Assembly: GCF_003594935.2 (NCBI RefSeq)
Contig: NZ_CP043342.1
Span: forward strand, 3,534,001 to 3,598,000
Source of the DNA: Enterobacter huaxiensis
Lineage (GTDB): Bacteria; Pseudomonadota; Gammaproteobacteria; Enterobacterales; Enterobacteriaceae
DNA: 64,000 nucleotides
Direction of reading: 5' to 3'
Positions 20,465-28,399 of the stretch are shown piece by piece (position 1 is the first letter of the stretch; each line of letters begins with the position of its first letter). The position numbers and the translations under genes were made by a program. The notes below the pieces were generated by a model. That model did no database searches. It was not told the DNA's origin and worked only from the letters and a program-made list of their open reading frames with translations.

Positions 20465-20549
20465 CTTATCGCCGCCGTCAAAGTCGACATCAAAAGCGAC
20501 GAGGTCAAACACGACATCATCGAAAGCATGCTCGAAATCGCCACCGGCG
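20465..20549 (+). pseudogene. 85-bp partial duplicate of ybdK
   Basis: These 85 bases match bases 23121-23205 inside ybdK with 6 differences; the reading (ALIAAVKVDIKSDEVKHDII...) is the same as ybdK residues ~37-64. Flanking DNA is unrelated. It marks a former ybdK-like junction 2.6 kb from the intact gene, and the hcp effector pair lies between the two copies. Confidence 0.85.
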
Positions 20550-20551
20550 GG

Positions 20552-20884
20552 TATTCTGACGAGCCGGCAGGAGCTGTTAATCAACTACTAAATCGTCAAA
20601 ACGATGTGAACCTAATAACAGATCAATTATTTATTACATCTACAATAATGATTTACTTAATCAAGTTTTAAGTTAAACCAGGGTATTAATCATTAGAACT
20701 ATATCCAGATACAAACCGTAAGATCTCAACATTTCTTATTTTTCATCAACGAAACTACAGATCGTTTTATATCCTCGCCGTACACTAATTGACGGGCCAT
20801 TTTAGAAGCGCTAGCGTCTCACTCTTACGTAACCGATTAAAGTAAAAAGCTTTTCAGGATCCCCTTAAATGGAGTTTTAAATAA
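20552..20884. other. Leader region of the hcp-effector gene
   Basis: These 333 AT-rich bases lie between the ybdK fragment and the hcp-type gene. They contain no supported open frame. GGAG lies 10 nt before the hcp start; promoter elements are not clear by eye. Confidence 0.5.
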
Positions 20885-21535
20885 ATGGCTATTCCCGCAT
20901 ATTTATGGCTTAAAGACGATGGTGGTACCGACATCAAAGGCTCTGTCGATATATATGGTCGTGAAGGTAGTATAGAAATAATCGGACTGAATCACGGCGT
21001 GATGCAACCAACGGACAAGCATAACAGCAAGGCAACTAGCCTTCGCGTCCATTCCCCCTACTCTTTCGATAAAGAGATCGACGCCTCCAGCTCCTATTTG
21101 TACAAGGCTGTCAGCACGGGTCAAAAGCTAAAATCCGCAGAGGTAAAATTTTATCATATCAACGATGCCGGTCAGGAAGTGGAATATTTCTCCACCCTTA
21201 TGGAGGGAGTGACGGTTGTCAGCATCTGTCCAATGATGCTAGACGTCAATGACCCTGACTATGAGAAACATAACCATCTTGAACTGGTGGAACTGCTGCT
21301 CGGGCCACTGCCTCGCGGGACGTATAAAATTGCGGGTCATTCGAATTCTAAAGGACCGATAACCATCATCCTTGAGCAAACCTCGGGAGAAAGTTTTGGT
21401 CGCTCAGAATTCCGCATTCATGGTGACCACAAGTATGGTCCCGCCGGTTATGCATCAGAAGGGTGCATCATTCTCTCGCCGTCAACGAGACGTAAGATTC
21501 TTCGCGACGGCGGCGTGCTTGAGGTAGTGCGATGA
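20885..21535 (+). CDS. Evolved Hcp: type VI tube protein fused to an L,D-transpeptidase-like (Tlde1/DUF2778) toxin
   Basis: Residues ~1-135 are an Hcp tube subunit: MAIPAYLWLKDDGG, then GSIEIIGLNHGV, the SPYSFDKEIDASSSYLYKAV segment, and KSAEVKFYHI. The protein then switches, at LLGPLPRGTYKI (~138), to a C-terminal region ending FGRSEFRIHGD...GYASEGCIIL. Its His-179 and Cys-194 (SEGC) match the HxG...S-x-GC catalytic motif of Tlde1/DUF2778 enzymes, which cut or exchange peptidoglycan peptides. The fusion would deliver a periplasm-acting toxin inside the T6SS tube. The next gene overlaps by 4 bp and encodes an exported protein, as expected for its immunity partner. Confidence 0.85.
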   Translation: MAIPAYLWLKDDGGTDIKGSVDIYGREGSIEIIGLNHGVMQPTDKHNSKATSLRVHSPYSFDKEIDASSSYLYKAVSTGQKLKSAEVKFYHINDAGQEVEYFSTLMEGVTVVSICPMMLDVNDPDYEKHNHLELVELLLGPLPRGTYKIAGHSNSKGPITIILEQTSGESFGRSEFRIHGDHKYGPAGYASEGCIILSPSTRRKILRDGGVLEVVR

Positions 21536-21966
21536 AATACCCGATTGGACTGCTGCTATGTGCTCTTACAGCCCCGGCAATAGCTGACGTTACTGACTGG
21601 TCGTCAGCAGTAAAGGGAATTGCCGCAGGTGATGCACATTGGATTGAGCAAACCCCAGCGCTGGCTGCCAGGGCTGACGTTAAGCAAGCACAGCAGCTTG
21701 AAGATGCCTTAGCCACAGCGCTCACCACAAACACCAACGCCTCGCTGAAAGCGCTCCGGACAATTGACGCTGGAAAGGGGCCGCACATGGTAGGCAGCGA
21801 TATTGTCTGCACGCCGCCATTAGAGAAATCACCCGCCGAAATCGACGCGTTCTATCAGCGTACCCGCCGGGCGCTGCTGGAAAACGTAGACGGTGCTCGG
21901 TGTCTCTGGATCCTGGAGGCAACGATGGAAGAACTAAAAGCAGACAAAGCGCGTCAGGCTAAGTAA
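21532..21966 (+). CDS. Periplasmic immunity protein for the Hcp-Tlde effector (Tldi-like)
   Basis: The 144-residue product starts with a clear signal peptide (MKYPIGLLLCALTAPAIA, cleavage after AIA near residue 18), followed by a mostly helical mature domain with two cysteines (VCTPPL, ARCLWIL) that could form a disulfide. The ATG overlaps the effector stop (ATGA), giving translational coupling. A peptidoglycan-targeting toxin needs an immunity protein in the periplasm, so export fits. The assignment rests on position, export and partner; the sequence family was not checked. A terminator follows. Confidence 0.8.
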   Translation: MKYPIGLLLCALTAPAIADVTDWSSAVKGIAAGDAHWIEQTPALAARADVKQAQQLEDALATALTTNTNASLKALRTIDAGKGPHMVGSDIVCTPPLEKSPAEIDAFYQRTRRALLENVDGARCLWILEATMEELKADKARQAK

Positions 21967-21971
21967 CAGTC

Positions 21972-22000
21972 ACCCGGCACGCAACAGCCGGGTCTTTTCT
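21972..22000 (+). terminator. Terminator of the hcp effector-immunity pair
   Basis: A 7-bp stem ACCCGGC/GCCGGGT with an 8-nt loop is followed by CTTTTCT on the plus strand, just past the immunity stop codon. Confidence 0.8.
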
Positions 22001-22016
22001 CGGTCCAGACCGTATC

Positions 22017-22907
22017 TCACCCCGGCCCCTCGCTCCCCGCCGCCAGCAGCGGCACCACCACGTCGCTGATGGGTACAGTAATCCCGTGCTTGCGGCCGTA
22101 GCGCTGGATCACCCCGTTGCGAATATCCCACTCCATCGGGCGATCCGCCTGGCGGTCGGCAAGGATCGACGTGCCCAAATCCTCAGGGGCACGCTGGAAG
22201 CTCGCCAGAATCTCCTGCGCCACGTCATCTTTCAGCCTTGCCCCCTCGGCGCGGGCGACGGCAAGCCCCTCGCGCAGATAGGCCAGCGCAAGCTCGCTGA
22301 TATCCTCGCGCCTGAACATTCCGGCGCGGCGGTTGGCCAGCACCATCAGCCCGGCGACCGCGTTTTGCAGCAGCTTGCGCCAGGCGACGGTAGGGAAATC
22401 TGCCGAGAGCTCAACTTCACAGCGCGTTCCGTTAAGCGCCTGCACCACCCGCTGCGCCTGCGGCACGTCCGGCAGCGTAAGGCGCGGTTTCGCACGGAGC
22501 CAGACGGAGGCATCCGGCTCGCGCTGCGCCGGGAACCAGACCACCGACGGCAGCACCGTTGCACCATTAACCAAAGGCTCAAGCTGGGCCTTTTGCTCCA
22601 TGCCGTTTTGCAGGGCGCAGACCACGGTGTGCTCATTGCACAGGGCGCGCAGCCATCCGGCGCTGTCGGCATTTTGCGTCGTTTTAACCGCCACAAAAAC
22701 GAGATCGACGGGGCGCGTGATGGCGGCCGGATCCGTTAATACCGGGCCGGGCACCACCGTTTCACCCTCGTCGTGGCGCAGGCGTAACTCCGGATGCGCG
22801 GTGCGTCCGCACAGCAGCGGCGTGCGGCCAGCGTCATGCAAAACTGCGGCAATGGTGGTCCCAATGGCACCGGGACCTATCAGCGCAATGGTTGGATAGT
22901 CAGACAT
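22017..22907 (-). CDS. 2-dehydropantoate 2-reductase (PanE/ApbA) family oxidoreductase
   Basis: The N-terminus has the Rossmann motif IALIGPGAIGTTIA, then VFVAVKTTQ and ALQNGMEQ, all characteristic of ketopantoate reductase-like enzymes that use NADPH. The C-terminal helical domain contains the conserved WRKLLQNAVAGLMVLANR. At 296 residues it is the family size. It is probably a paralogue of the biosynthetic panE rather than panE itself, because panE normally lies elsewhere with yajQ/yajL neighbours; the substrate is therefore uncertain. ATG at 22907 was chosen since GGGGAG lies 6 nt upstream. It diverges from ybdK. Confidence 0.8.
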   Translation of the reverse strand: MSDYPTIALIGPGAIGTTIAAVLHDAGRTPLLCGRTAHPELRLRHDEGETVVPGPVLTDPAAITRPVDLVFVAVKTTQNADSAGWLRALCNEHTVVCALQNGMEQKAQLEPLVNGATVLPSVVWFPAQREPDASVWLRAKPRLTLPDVPQAQRVVQALNGTRCEVELSADFPTVAWRKLLQNAVAGLMVLANRRAGMFRREDISELALAYLREGLAVARAEGARLKDDVAQEILASFQRAPEDLGTSILADRQADRPMEWDIRNGVIQRYGRKHGITVPISDVVVPLLAAGSEGPG

Positions 22908-23012
22908 CATTCACTCCCCTTTTGCTAAGCCTGCTATCAGTTATACCACCCTGAGACGAGCGCGCCACGCCCGTTGTCTATACTCAACTCATAACAGACA
23001 ACGGAGTGCGCC

Positions 23013-24134
23013 ATGCCTTTACCCGACTTCAAATCCTCTGAACCCTACACCCTCGGCATCGAGCTCGAACTGCAGGTGGTTAACCCGCCGGGTTACGATC
23101 TGAGCCAGGACTCCTCCGCGCTCATCGCCGCCGTTAAAGACGACATCAAAGGCGGCGAGGTCAAACACGACATCACCGAAAGCATGCTCGAAATCGCCAC
23201 CGGCGTGTGCCAGAACATCGACCAGGCGGCGGCGCAGTTCTCGGTGATGCAGCAGAGCATCCTGCGCGCGGCGGCGGAGCAGCATATCCAGATCTGCGGC
23301 GGCGGGACGCACCCGTTCCAGAAGTGGCAGCGGCAGGAGGTGTGCGACGACGAGCGCTATAACGTCACGCTGGAGCGCTTTGGCTACCTGATTTTGCAGG
23401 CGACGGTGTTCGGCCAGCACGTGCACGTGGGGTGCCGAAGCGGGGACGACGCCATTTACCTCCTGCACGGCCTGTCGCGCTTCGTGCCGCACTTTATCGC
23501 CCTTGCCGCCTCGTCGCCGTATATGCAGGGCACGGACACGAAGTTCTCCTCGTCGCGGCTCAACATCTTCTCCGGGTTCCCGGATAACGGCCAGATGCCG
23601 TGGGTCAACAGCTGGCAGGAGTTCGAGGGGCTGTTCCGCCGCCTGAGTTCCACCAGCATGATCGACAGCATTAAAGATCTGCACTGGGATATACGCCCCA
23701 GCCCGCACTTCGGCACCGTGGAGGTGCGGGTGATGGATACGCCGCTGACGCTCGGCCACGCCATTAATATCGCCGGGCTGATTCAGGCAACGTCGCACTG
23801 GCTGCTGACCGCGCGGCCCTATAAGCATCAGGAAAAAGATTTTCTGCTGTACCGCTTTAACCGTTTTCAGGCGTGTCGCTACGGGCTGGAGGGGATCCTG
23901 ACGGACGTGCACACCGGCGAGCACAAAACCGTGGCGGAAGACATTGCGTGGCTGCTTGAGCAGGTTGCGCCGTCGGCCGAGAAGCTCGGCGCGACGAGCG
24001 CAATCAATGAAATTGCCCTGCTGTTAAAGCAGGGCAAGAGCGAGGCGCAGCGCATGCGGGAGTTTATCGCCGACGGCGGCTCGCTGATCTCTCTGGTTCA
24101 GAAGCACTGCGAGCTGTGGGCTACGAGTCCGTAA
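23013..24134 (+). CDS. ybdK: Glutamate-cysteine ligase-like carboxylate-amine ligase YbdK
   Basis: This 373-residue protein matches E. coli YbdK, a GCS2-family ATP-dependent ligase with weak glutamate-cysteine ligase activity. Visible family features are [10 protein letters not shown] near residue 15 (acidic metal/nucleotide ligands), GGGTHPF near 93, FGQHVHVG near 133, and [15 protein letters not shown] near 230. It belongs to the conserved backbone (ybdK-ybdJ-ybdF-nfsB-ybdG). In E. coli ybdJ adjoins it, but here ~7.5 kb with an RND pump and a P-type ATPase intervenes. Its 3' end overlaps the convergent pump gene by 14 bp. Confidence 0.92.
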   Translation: MPLPDFKSSEPYTLGIELELQVVNPPGYDLSQDSSALIAAVKDDIKGGEVKHDITESMLEIATGVCQNIDQAAAQFSVMQQSILRAAAEQHIQICGGGTHPFQKWQRQEVCDDERYNVTLERFGYLILQATVFGQHVHVGCRSGDDAIYLLHGLSRFVPHFIALAASSPYMQGTDTKFSSSRLNIFSGFPDNGQMPWVNSWQEFEGLFRRLSSTSMIDSIKDLHWDIRPSPHFGTVEVRVMDTPLTLGHAINIAGLIQATSHWLLTARPYKHQEKDFLLYRFNRFQACRYGLEGILTDVHTGEHKTVAEDIAWLLEQVAPSAEKLGATSAINEIALLLKQGKSEAQRMREFIADGGSLISLVQKHCELWATSP

Positions 24135-27100
24135 GCCGATGGCCCCACTCGCGCAGGCGCTGGAACAGCACGAACAGCGCCGGGATAAACAGGATCCCTA
24201 CGACGGTCGCCACCAGCATGCCGCTGAATACCGTGGTGCCGATAATGCGGCGGCTCTGGGCGCCCGCCCCGGTCGCCAGCATCATAGGCAGGACGCCGAT
24301 GATGAACGACACGGCGGTCATCATCACCGCGCGGAAGCGGCGCGAGGCCCCTTCACGTGCCGCATCGACAATATCCATCCCGTCCATACGCCGCGCGCGG
24401 GCGAACTCTACGATCAGGATCGCGTTCTTTGCGGCGAGGGCGATTAACAGTACCAGGCCTATCTGCACGTACACATCGTTGGCATAGCCCGCTAACCACA
24501 GCCAGACCAGCGCCCCGCCGATGGCGAACAGCACCGAGAGCATCACGCTCGCCGGAAGCGTCCAGCTCTCGTACTGGGCGACGAGGAACAGCCACGCCAT
24601 CACCACCGCCGCCAGCACGATCCATATTGCCTGGTTGCCGGTCTGCTGCTCCTGATACGACATGCCGCTCCAGGCGTAGTCGTACCCGGCGGGCAGGTTC
24701 TCCGCCAGCAGCTGGCCCATCACCGCCATCGCCGTACTGCTGCTCACCCCTTCCGCCGCCGAGCCGCTCACCGACACGGACGGGAACTGGTTGTACTGCT
24801 GCAGGAACGGCGCGCCGACGCTCGGCGTGATGGTGACGAGGTTGCTCAGGCGCACCCGCTCGCCGCTGTTGCTGCGCACGAACAGCTCGCTTATCTGCTC
24901 GGCGCGCTCGCGCCACTGCATCTCGTTCTGCATCACCACGTGGTAGACGCGGTTGTTAACGCTGAAATCCCCGGCGCGCGTGCCGCCGAAGGCGGTCTGC
25001 AGGCTGCTGAAGATGCGCGACACCGGCACGTCGAGGCGCGCGGCGCGCTCGCGGTCAACGGTCAGCGTCAGCTGCGGCACGTTGCTGCTCCAGGTGGTAA
25101 ACACGCGGCTCAGCTGCGGATGCTGGTTAGCTTTCGCCAGCACCTCACGCGTCACGCGCTCCAGCTCCGCCGGGCTCTGCCCCGCCTGCGCCTGAATGCG
25201 CAGGTCGAAGCCGGAGGCGTTGCCCAGCCCCGGCAGCGTCGGCGGCGCAAAGGTCATGATGGTCGCCTCCGGCAGGGCCAGCAGCTGGCGCTGCAGGGTA
25301 CCCATCACCTCGTCCAGCGGCGGGCGCTCGCTCCAGTCTTTGAGCATGATGGAGATAAACCCGCCGTTGGAGGCGCTGGTACCGTTGAGGATGTTAAATC
25401 CGGACACCTGAATCACGTCTTCCACCGCCGGATTTTTGGCGATCAGCTCGCGCGCCGTGGTCATCACCGCTTCGGTACGCTCCAGGGATGCGGCCTCCGG
25501 CAGCTGGACGCTGGCGAAGAAGTAGCCCTGGTCTTCCTGCGGCAGGAAGCCTTTTGGCATCGACATAAAGCTGAACGCCACCACGACCGCCGCGCCCGCG
25601 GTGGCCAGCAGCGCCAGCCACGGGCGCAGGTTTAATACGTTCACGATGCGGGTGTAGAAACCGCGCGTGGCGTCCAGCCCGCGGTTAAAGGCGCGATAAA
25701 CCGCGGCAGGTTTTTCCGGACGCGGACGCAGCAGCATCGCGCACAGGGCCGGCGTCAGGGTGAGCGCCACCAGGCTTGAGAGCGTGACGGCGGTCGAAAG
25801 CGTGACCGCGAACTGGCGGTACAGCTCGCCGACAATCCCCGGCAGCAGCGCTACCGGCACAAATACCGCCAGCAGCACCAGCGTCGTCGCGATGACCGGC
25901 CCGGCAATCTGGCGCAGCGCCAGCGCGGTCGCCGCCGTGCGGCTCTGCCCTTCCGCCATCAGCGTTTCGACGCTCTCCACCACCACGATGGCGTCATCCA
26001 CCACCATGGTCAGCGCCAGAATGATGGCGAACAGGCTGAGCGTGTTGGCGGAGTAGCCGAGCGTGTAGAGCACCGCGAAGGTGCCCACCAGCGACACCGG
26101 AATGGCGAGCGCGACAATCAGCGTTGCGCGCCAGCTTTGCAGGAACAGGGAAACGACCACCACAACCGCCAGCATGGTGAGCGCCAGCGAGACGCCGATC
26201 TCCTTAATGGTGGCGGCAACAAACGAGGTGGTGTCGAATTTCACCTCATAGACCAGGTCGTCCGGGAAGCGCGTTGAGAGGCGCTCCAGCTCCGCGCGCA
26301 CCGCGTCGGCCACGCGCAGGGCGTTGGCGGACGGCGTCGGGTAGATGCCGAGGTAGGCTGAGTCGTTCCCGTTCAGCTGCGCGCCGGAGCTGTAGCTGCG
26401 CGAGCCGAGCTCGATGGTGGCGACGTCATTCAGGCGCACCAGCTGACCCATCTCTCCGGCGCGGATAATGATGTTGGCAAAGTCTTCGGCCTGGTTCAGG
26501 CGCCCCAGCCCGTTGATGGTCAGGGTCTGCTGCTGGCCGTTAAACACCGGCGGCGTGCCGACCTGGCCTGCCGCCCCCTGCACGTTCTGCTCGCGCAGCG
26601 CCTGCGCCACGTCGTCGGTGGTGACGTTTAGGGCGTTCATGCGGTCGGGACGCAGCCAGATGCGCATGCTGTAGTCGCGCGCGCCGAACATCTGCACCTG
26701 CCCGACGCCCGGCAGGCGGGACAGCGCCTCGCGCACCTGGGTGCTGGCGTAGTTGCTGACGAACAGCGGCGTGTGGGTGTTATTCGGTGAGTAAAGGCTT
26801 ACCCCCATCATCAGGTTGGTGGCCCGCTTGCGCACCTGCACGCCGTTTTGCTGCGCCTCGGTCGGCAGCTGCGCCACGGCCTGCGCCACGCGGTTCTGCA
26901 CGTCGATGGCGGCAAGGTCAGGATCGGTACCCGCCGCAAAGGTAATATTCAGGCTGTAGGTGCCTTCGTCCGAGCTGGTGGACTCCATATAGAGCATGTG
27001 ATCCACGCCGTTAAGCTGCGTCTCCAGCGGCGTGGCTATCGCTTCTGCCACGTCAGCCGAGCTTGCGCCAGGCCATGACGCTGACACATTCACGACCGGC

Positions 27101-27219
27101 GGCGTGATCTGCGGGTACTGCTCTACGGGAATAATCCTCAGCGCGATGGCCCCCAGCAGGGTGATGACTAGCGCAATCACCATCGCGAAGCGCGGGCGTT
27201 TGATGAAAAACGTCAGCAT
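24121..27219 (-). CDS. RND multidrug efflux permease (HAE-1 family)
   Basis: The 1032-residue inner-membrane pump has the full RND layout: TM1 ([23 protein letters not shown], at residues ~8-28), a large periplasmic loop, TM2-6 with the proton-relay aspartates in [11 protein letters not shown], the second loop, and TM8-12 with [20 protein letters not shown] and the [13 protein letters not shown] motif. Such pumps export drugs, dyes or solvents by proton exchange. It resembles AcrB/MexB relatives but is not OqxB by sequence memory. It follows its membrane-fusion partner by 9 bp. No outer-membrane channel gene is present, so TolC would be needed. Confidence 0.92.
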   Translation of the reverse strand: MLTFFIKRPRFAMVIALVITLLGAIALRIIPVEQYPQITPPVVNVSASWPGASSADVAEAIATPLETQLNGVDHMLYMESTSSDEGTYSLNITFAAGTDPDLAAIDVQNRVAQAVAQLPTEAQQNGVQVRKRATNLMMGVSLYSPNNTHTPLFVSNYASTQVREALSRLPGVGQVQMFGARDYSMRIWLRPDRMNALNVTTDDVAQALREQNVQGAAGQVGTPPVFNGQQQTLTINGLGRLNQAEDFANIIIRAGEMGQLVRLNDVATIELGSRSYSSGAQLNGNDSAYLGIYPTPSANALRVADAVRAELERLSTRFPDDLVYEVKFDTTSFVAATIKEIGVSLALTMLAVVVVVSLFLQSWRATLIVALAIPVSLVGTFAVLYTLGYSANTLSLFAIILALTMVVDDAIVVVESVETLMAEGQSRTAATALALRQIAGPVIATTLVLLAVFVPVALLPGIVGELYRQFAVTLSTAVTLSSLVALTLTPALCAMLLRPRPEKPAAVYRAFNRGLDATRGFYTRIVNVLNLRPWLALLATAGAAVVVAFSFMSMPKGFLPQEDQGYFFASVQLPEAASLERTEAVMTTARELIAKNPAVEDVIQVSGFNILNGTSASNGGFISIMLKDWSERPPLDEVMGTLQRQLLALPEATIMTFAPPTLPGLGNASGFDLRIQAQAGQSPAELERVTREVLAKANQHPQLSRVFTTWSSNVPQLTLTVDRERAARLDVPVSRIFSSLQTAFGGTRAGDFSVNNRVYHVVMQNEMQWRERAEQISELFVRSNSGERVRLSNLVTITPSVGAPFLQQYNQFPSVSVSGSAAEGVSSSTAMAVMGQLLAENLPAGYDYAWSGMSYQEQQTGNQAIWIVLAAVVMAWLFLVAQYESWTLPASVMLSVLFAIGGALVWLWLAGYANDVYVQIGLVLLIALAAKNAILIVEFARARRMDGMDIVDAAREGASRRFRAVMMTAVSFIIGVLPMMLATGAGAQSRRIIGTTVFSGMLVATVVGILFIPALFVLFQRLREWGHRLTDS

Positions 27220-27228
27220 GATGGCTCC

Positions 27229-28293
27229 TTAATTCAGTATCTGGACGGCAGCACCTGGCTGCACGCGCTGCGCACCGTCAGTGATTGCTCGCTCACCGGG
27301 CTTCACGCCGGATGAAATCTGAAACTGCTGGCCAATCTGTCCGGCGACCTTCAGCGGGCGCATTTCGGCTTTGCCGTCGGCGTTAACCACCCAGGCAAAG
27401 AACCCGTCGCCGTTCTGCTGTACGGCAGCGGCGGGCAGGGTCAGCACAGGCTGTTCGCTGGTCGGGCGCAGGTAGACGTTAACGTTACCGCCGGGCAGGA
27501 GCTGATGGCGCGGGTTGGCGAACTCGGCGCGCAGCATCACGCTGGCGGTGCGCGGGTCAATGCGGTTGTCCACGGAGGTCAGTTCACCGCTGACGCGCTG
27601 GCCGTTGCTGTCGATAAGCGCCTGCCAGGCCTTTTTCATGGCGTTAATATCAGGATGCTGTCCGGCTTTGGTGGCAAAGGCCCCCTCTTCCAGCGCAAAG
27701 GCGATGCGGATGGGATCGAGCTGCACGACCTCTACCAGCACGCCGCTTGCGGGGTTGACCAGGCTGCCGACGTGGAAGTTGCTGTGCCCCACGCGCCCGT
27801 CAATCGGCGAGGTGATTCGGGTATAGCTCAGGGTGACGTTGCGGGTTTCGAGGCGGGCCTTCGCCTGCTCCAGCGCCGCGCTGGCGACGTCGCGCTGCAT
27901 GCGGGCGTTATCCACGTCGTGACGGCTGATGGCGTTGCTGCTGCCCAGGCTTTCAAAGCGGGAAAGCTGCTGCTGCGCCTGGCGCAGCGTGGCCTGGGCG
28001 CTTGTTACTTCCGCCTGCGCCAGGCGCACGGCGGCGCGCGGCTCGGCGTCGTCCAGTTCGAACAGCACGTCGCCTTTTTTCACGTACTGCCCGTCGCGGA
28101 ACGGGGCTTTGACGATCGTACCTTCCGTGCGGGCGCGCAGCTCAACGGTGTGGATGGCTTCAATACGGCCCGGAATTTGCCGCTCGGCGGCGTGAGCGGT
28201 CTGCTCTACGGCGGCGACGCGAACGGGGATGGCGGCAGCGAATGCGGGTTGCAGGGTGCAGGCAAGGAGCGCGAACAGGAGTGGGAATTTCAT
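27229..28293 (-). CDS. RND efflux membrane fusion (periplasmic adaptor) protein
   Basis: A signal peptide (MKFPLLFALLACTLQPAFA) is followed by the adaptor layout: barrel-sandwich strands with RARTEGTIVKAPFRDGQYV and KGDVLFELDD, a helical hairpin (QAEVTSAQATLRQAQQQL...), then TRITSPIDGRVG and a C-terminal beta barrel. Unlike AcrA it shows no lipobox cysteine at the cleavage site, so it is probably a soluble or membrane-associated adaptor. It links the downstream RND pump to an outer-membrane channel. ATG at 28293 was preferred because a signal peptide begins there. Confidence 0.9.
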   Translation of the reverse strand: MKFPLLFALLACTLQPAFAAAIPVRVAAVEQTAHAAERQIPGRIEAIHTVELRARTEGTIVKAPFRDGQYVKKGDVLFELDDAEPRAAVRLAQAEVTSAQATLRQAQQQLSRFESLGSSNAISRHDVDNARMQRDVASAALEQAKARLETRNVTLSYTRITSPIDGRVGHSNFHVGSLVNPASGVLVEVVQLDPIRIAFALEEGAFATKAGQHPDINAMKKAWQALIDSNGQRVSGELTSVDNRIDPRTASVMLRAEFANPRHQLLPGGNVNVYLRPTSEQPVLTLPAAAVQQNGDGFFAWVVNADGKAEMRPLKVAGQIGQQFQISSGVKPGERAITDGAQRVQPGAAVQILN

Positions 28294-28314
28294 TAAGAGG
28301 TACCTCAGTATTTT

Positions 28315-28392
28315 CCCCTCACCCCGCCCCTCTCCCACAGGGAGAGGGAGGTCAGAGTCCCCTCTCCCTGTGGGAGAGGGTTAGGGTGAGGG
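28315..28392. repeat. Inverted pair of CCCTCACCC/CCCTCTCCC intergenic repeats
   Basis: One copy (CCCCTCACCCCGCCCCTCTC...) and its inverted copy (CCTCTCCCTGTGGGAGAGGG, then TTAGGGTGAGGG) flank a ~10-bp centre. The same family occurs as a single unit at 46191-46223. Such palindromic intergenic units are common in Enterobacter and relatives. Here it lies between the P-type ATPase and the adaptor gene and could form a long hairpin in RNA. Confidence 0.85.
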
Positions 28393-28399
28393 CAAAAGG

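Noticed and set aside
20387..20671. 94-codon plus-strand frame spanning the ybdK fragment
   Set aside because: It joins antisense of the HlyD remnant, the ybdK piece and unrelated DNA; a chance fusion in scar sequence.
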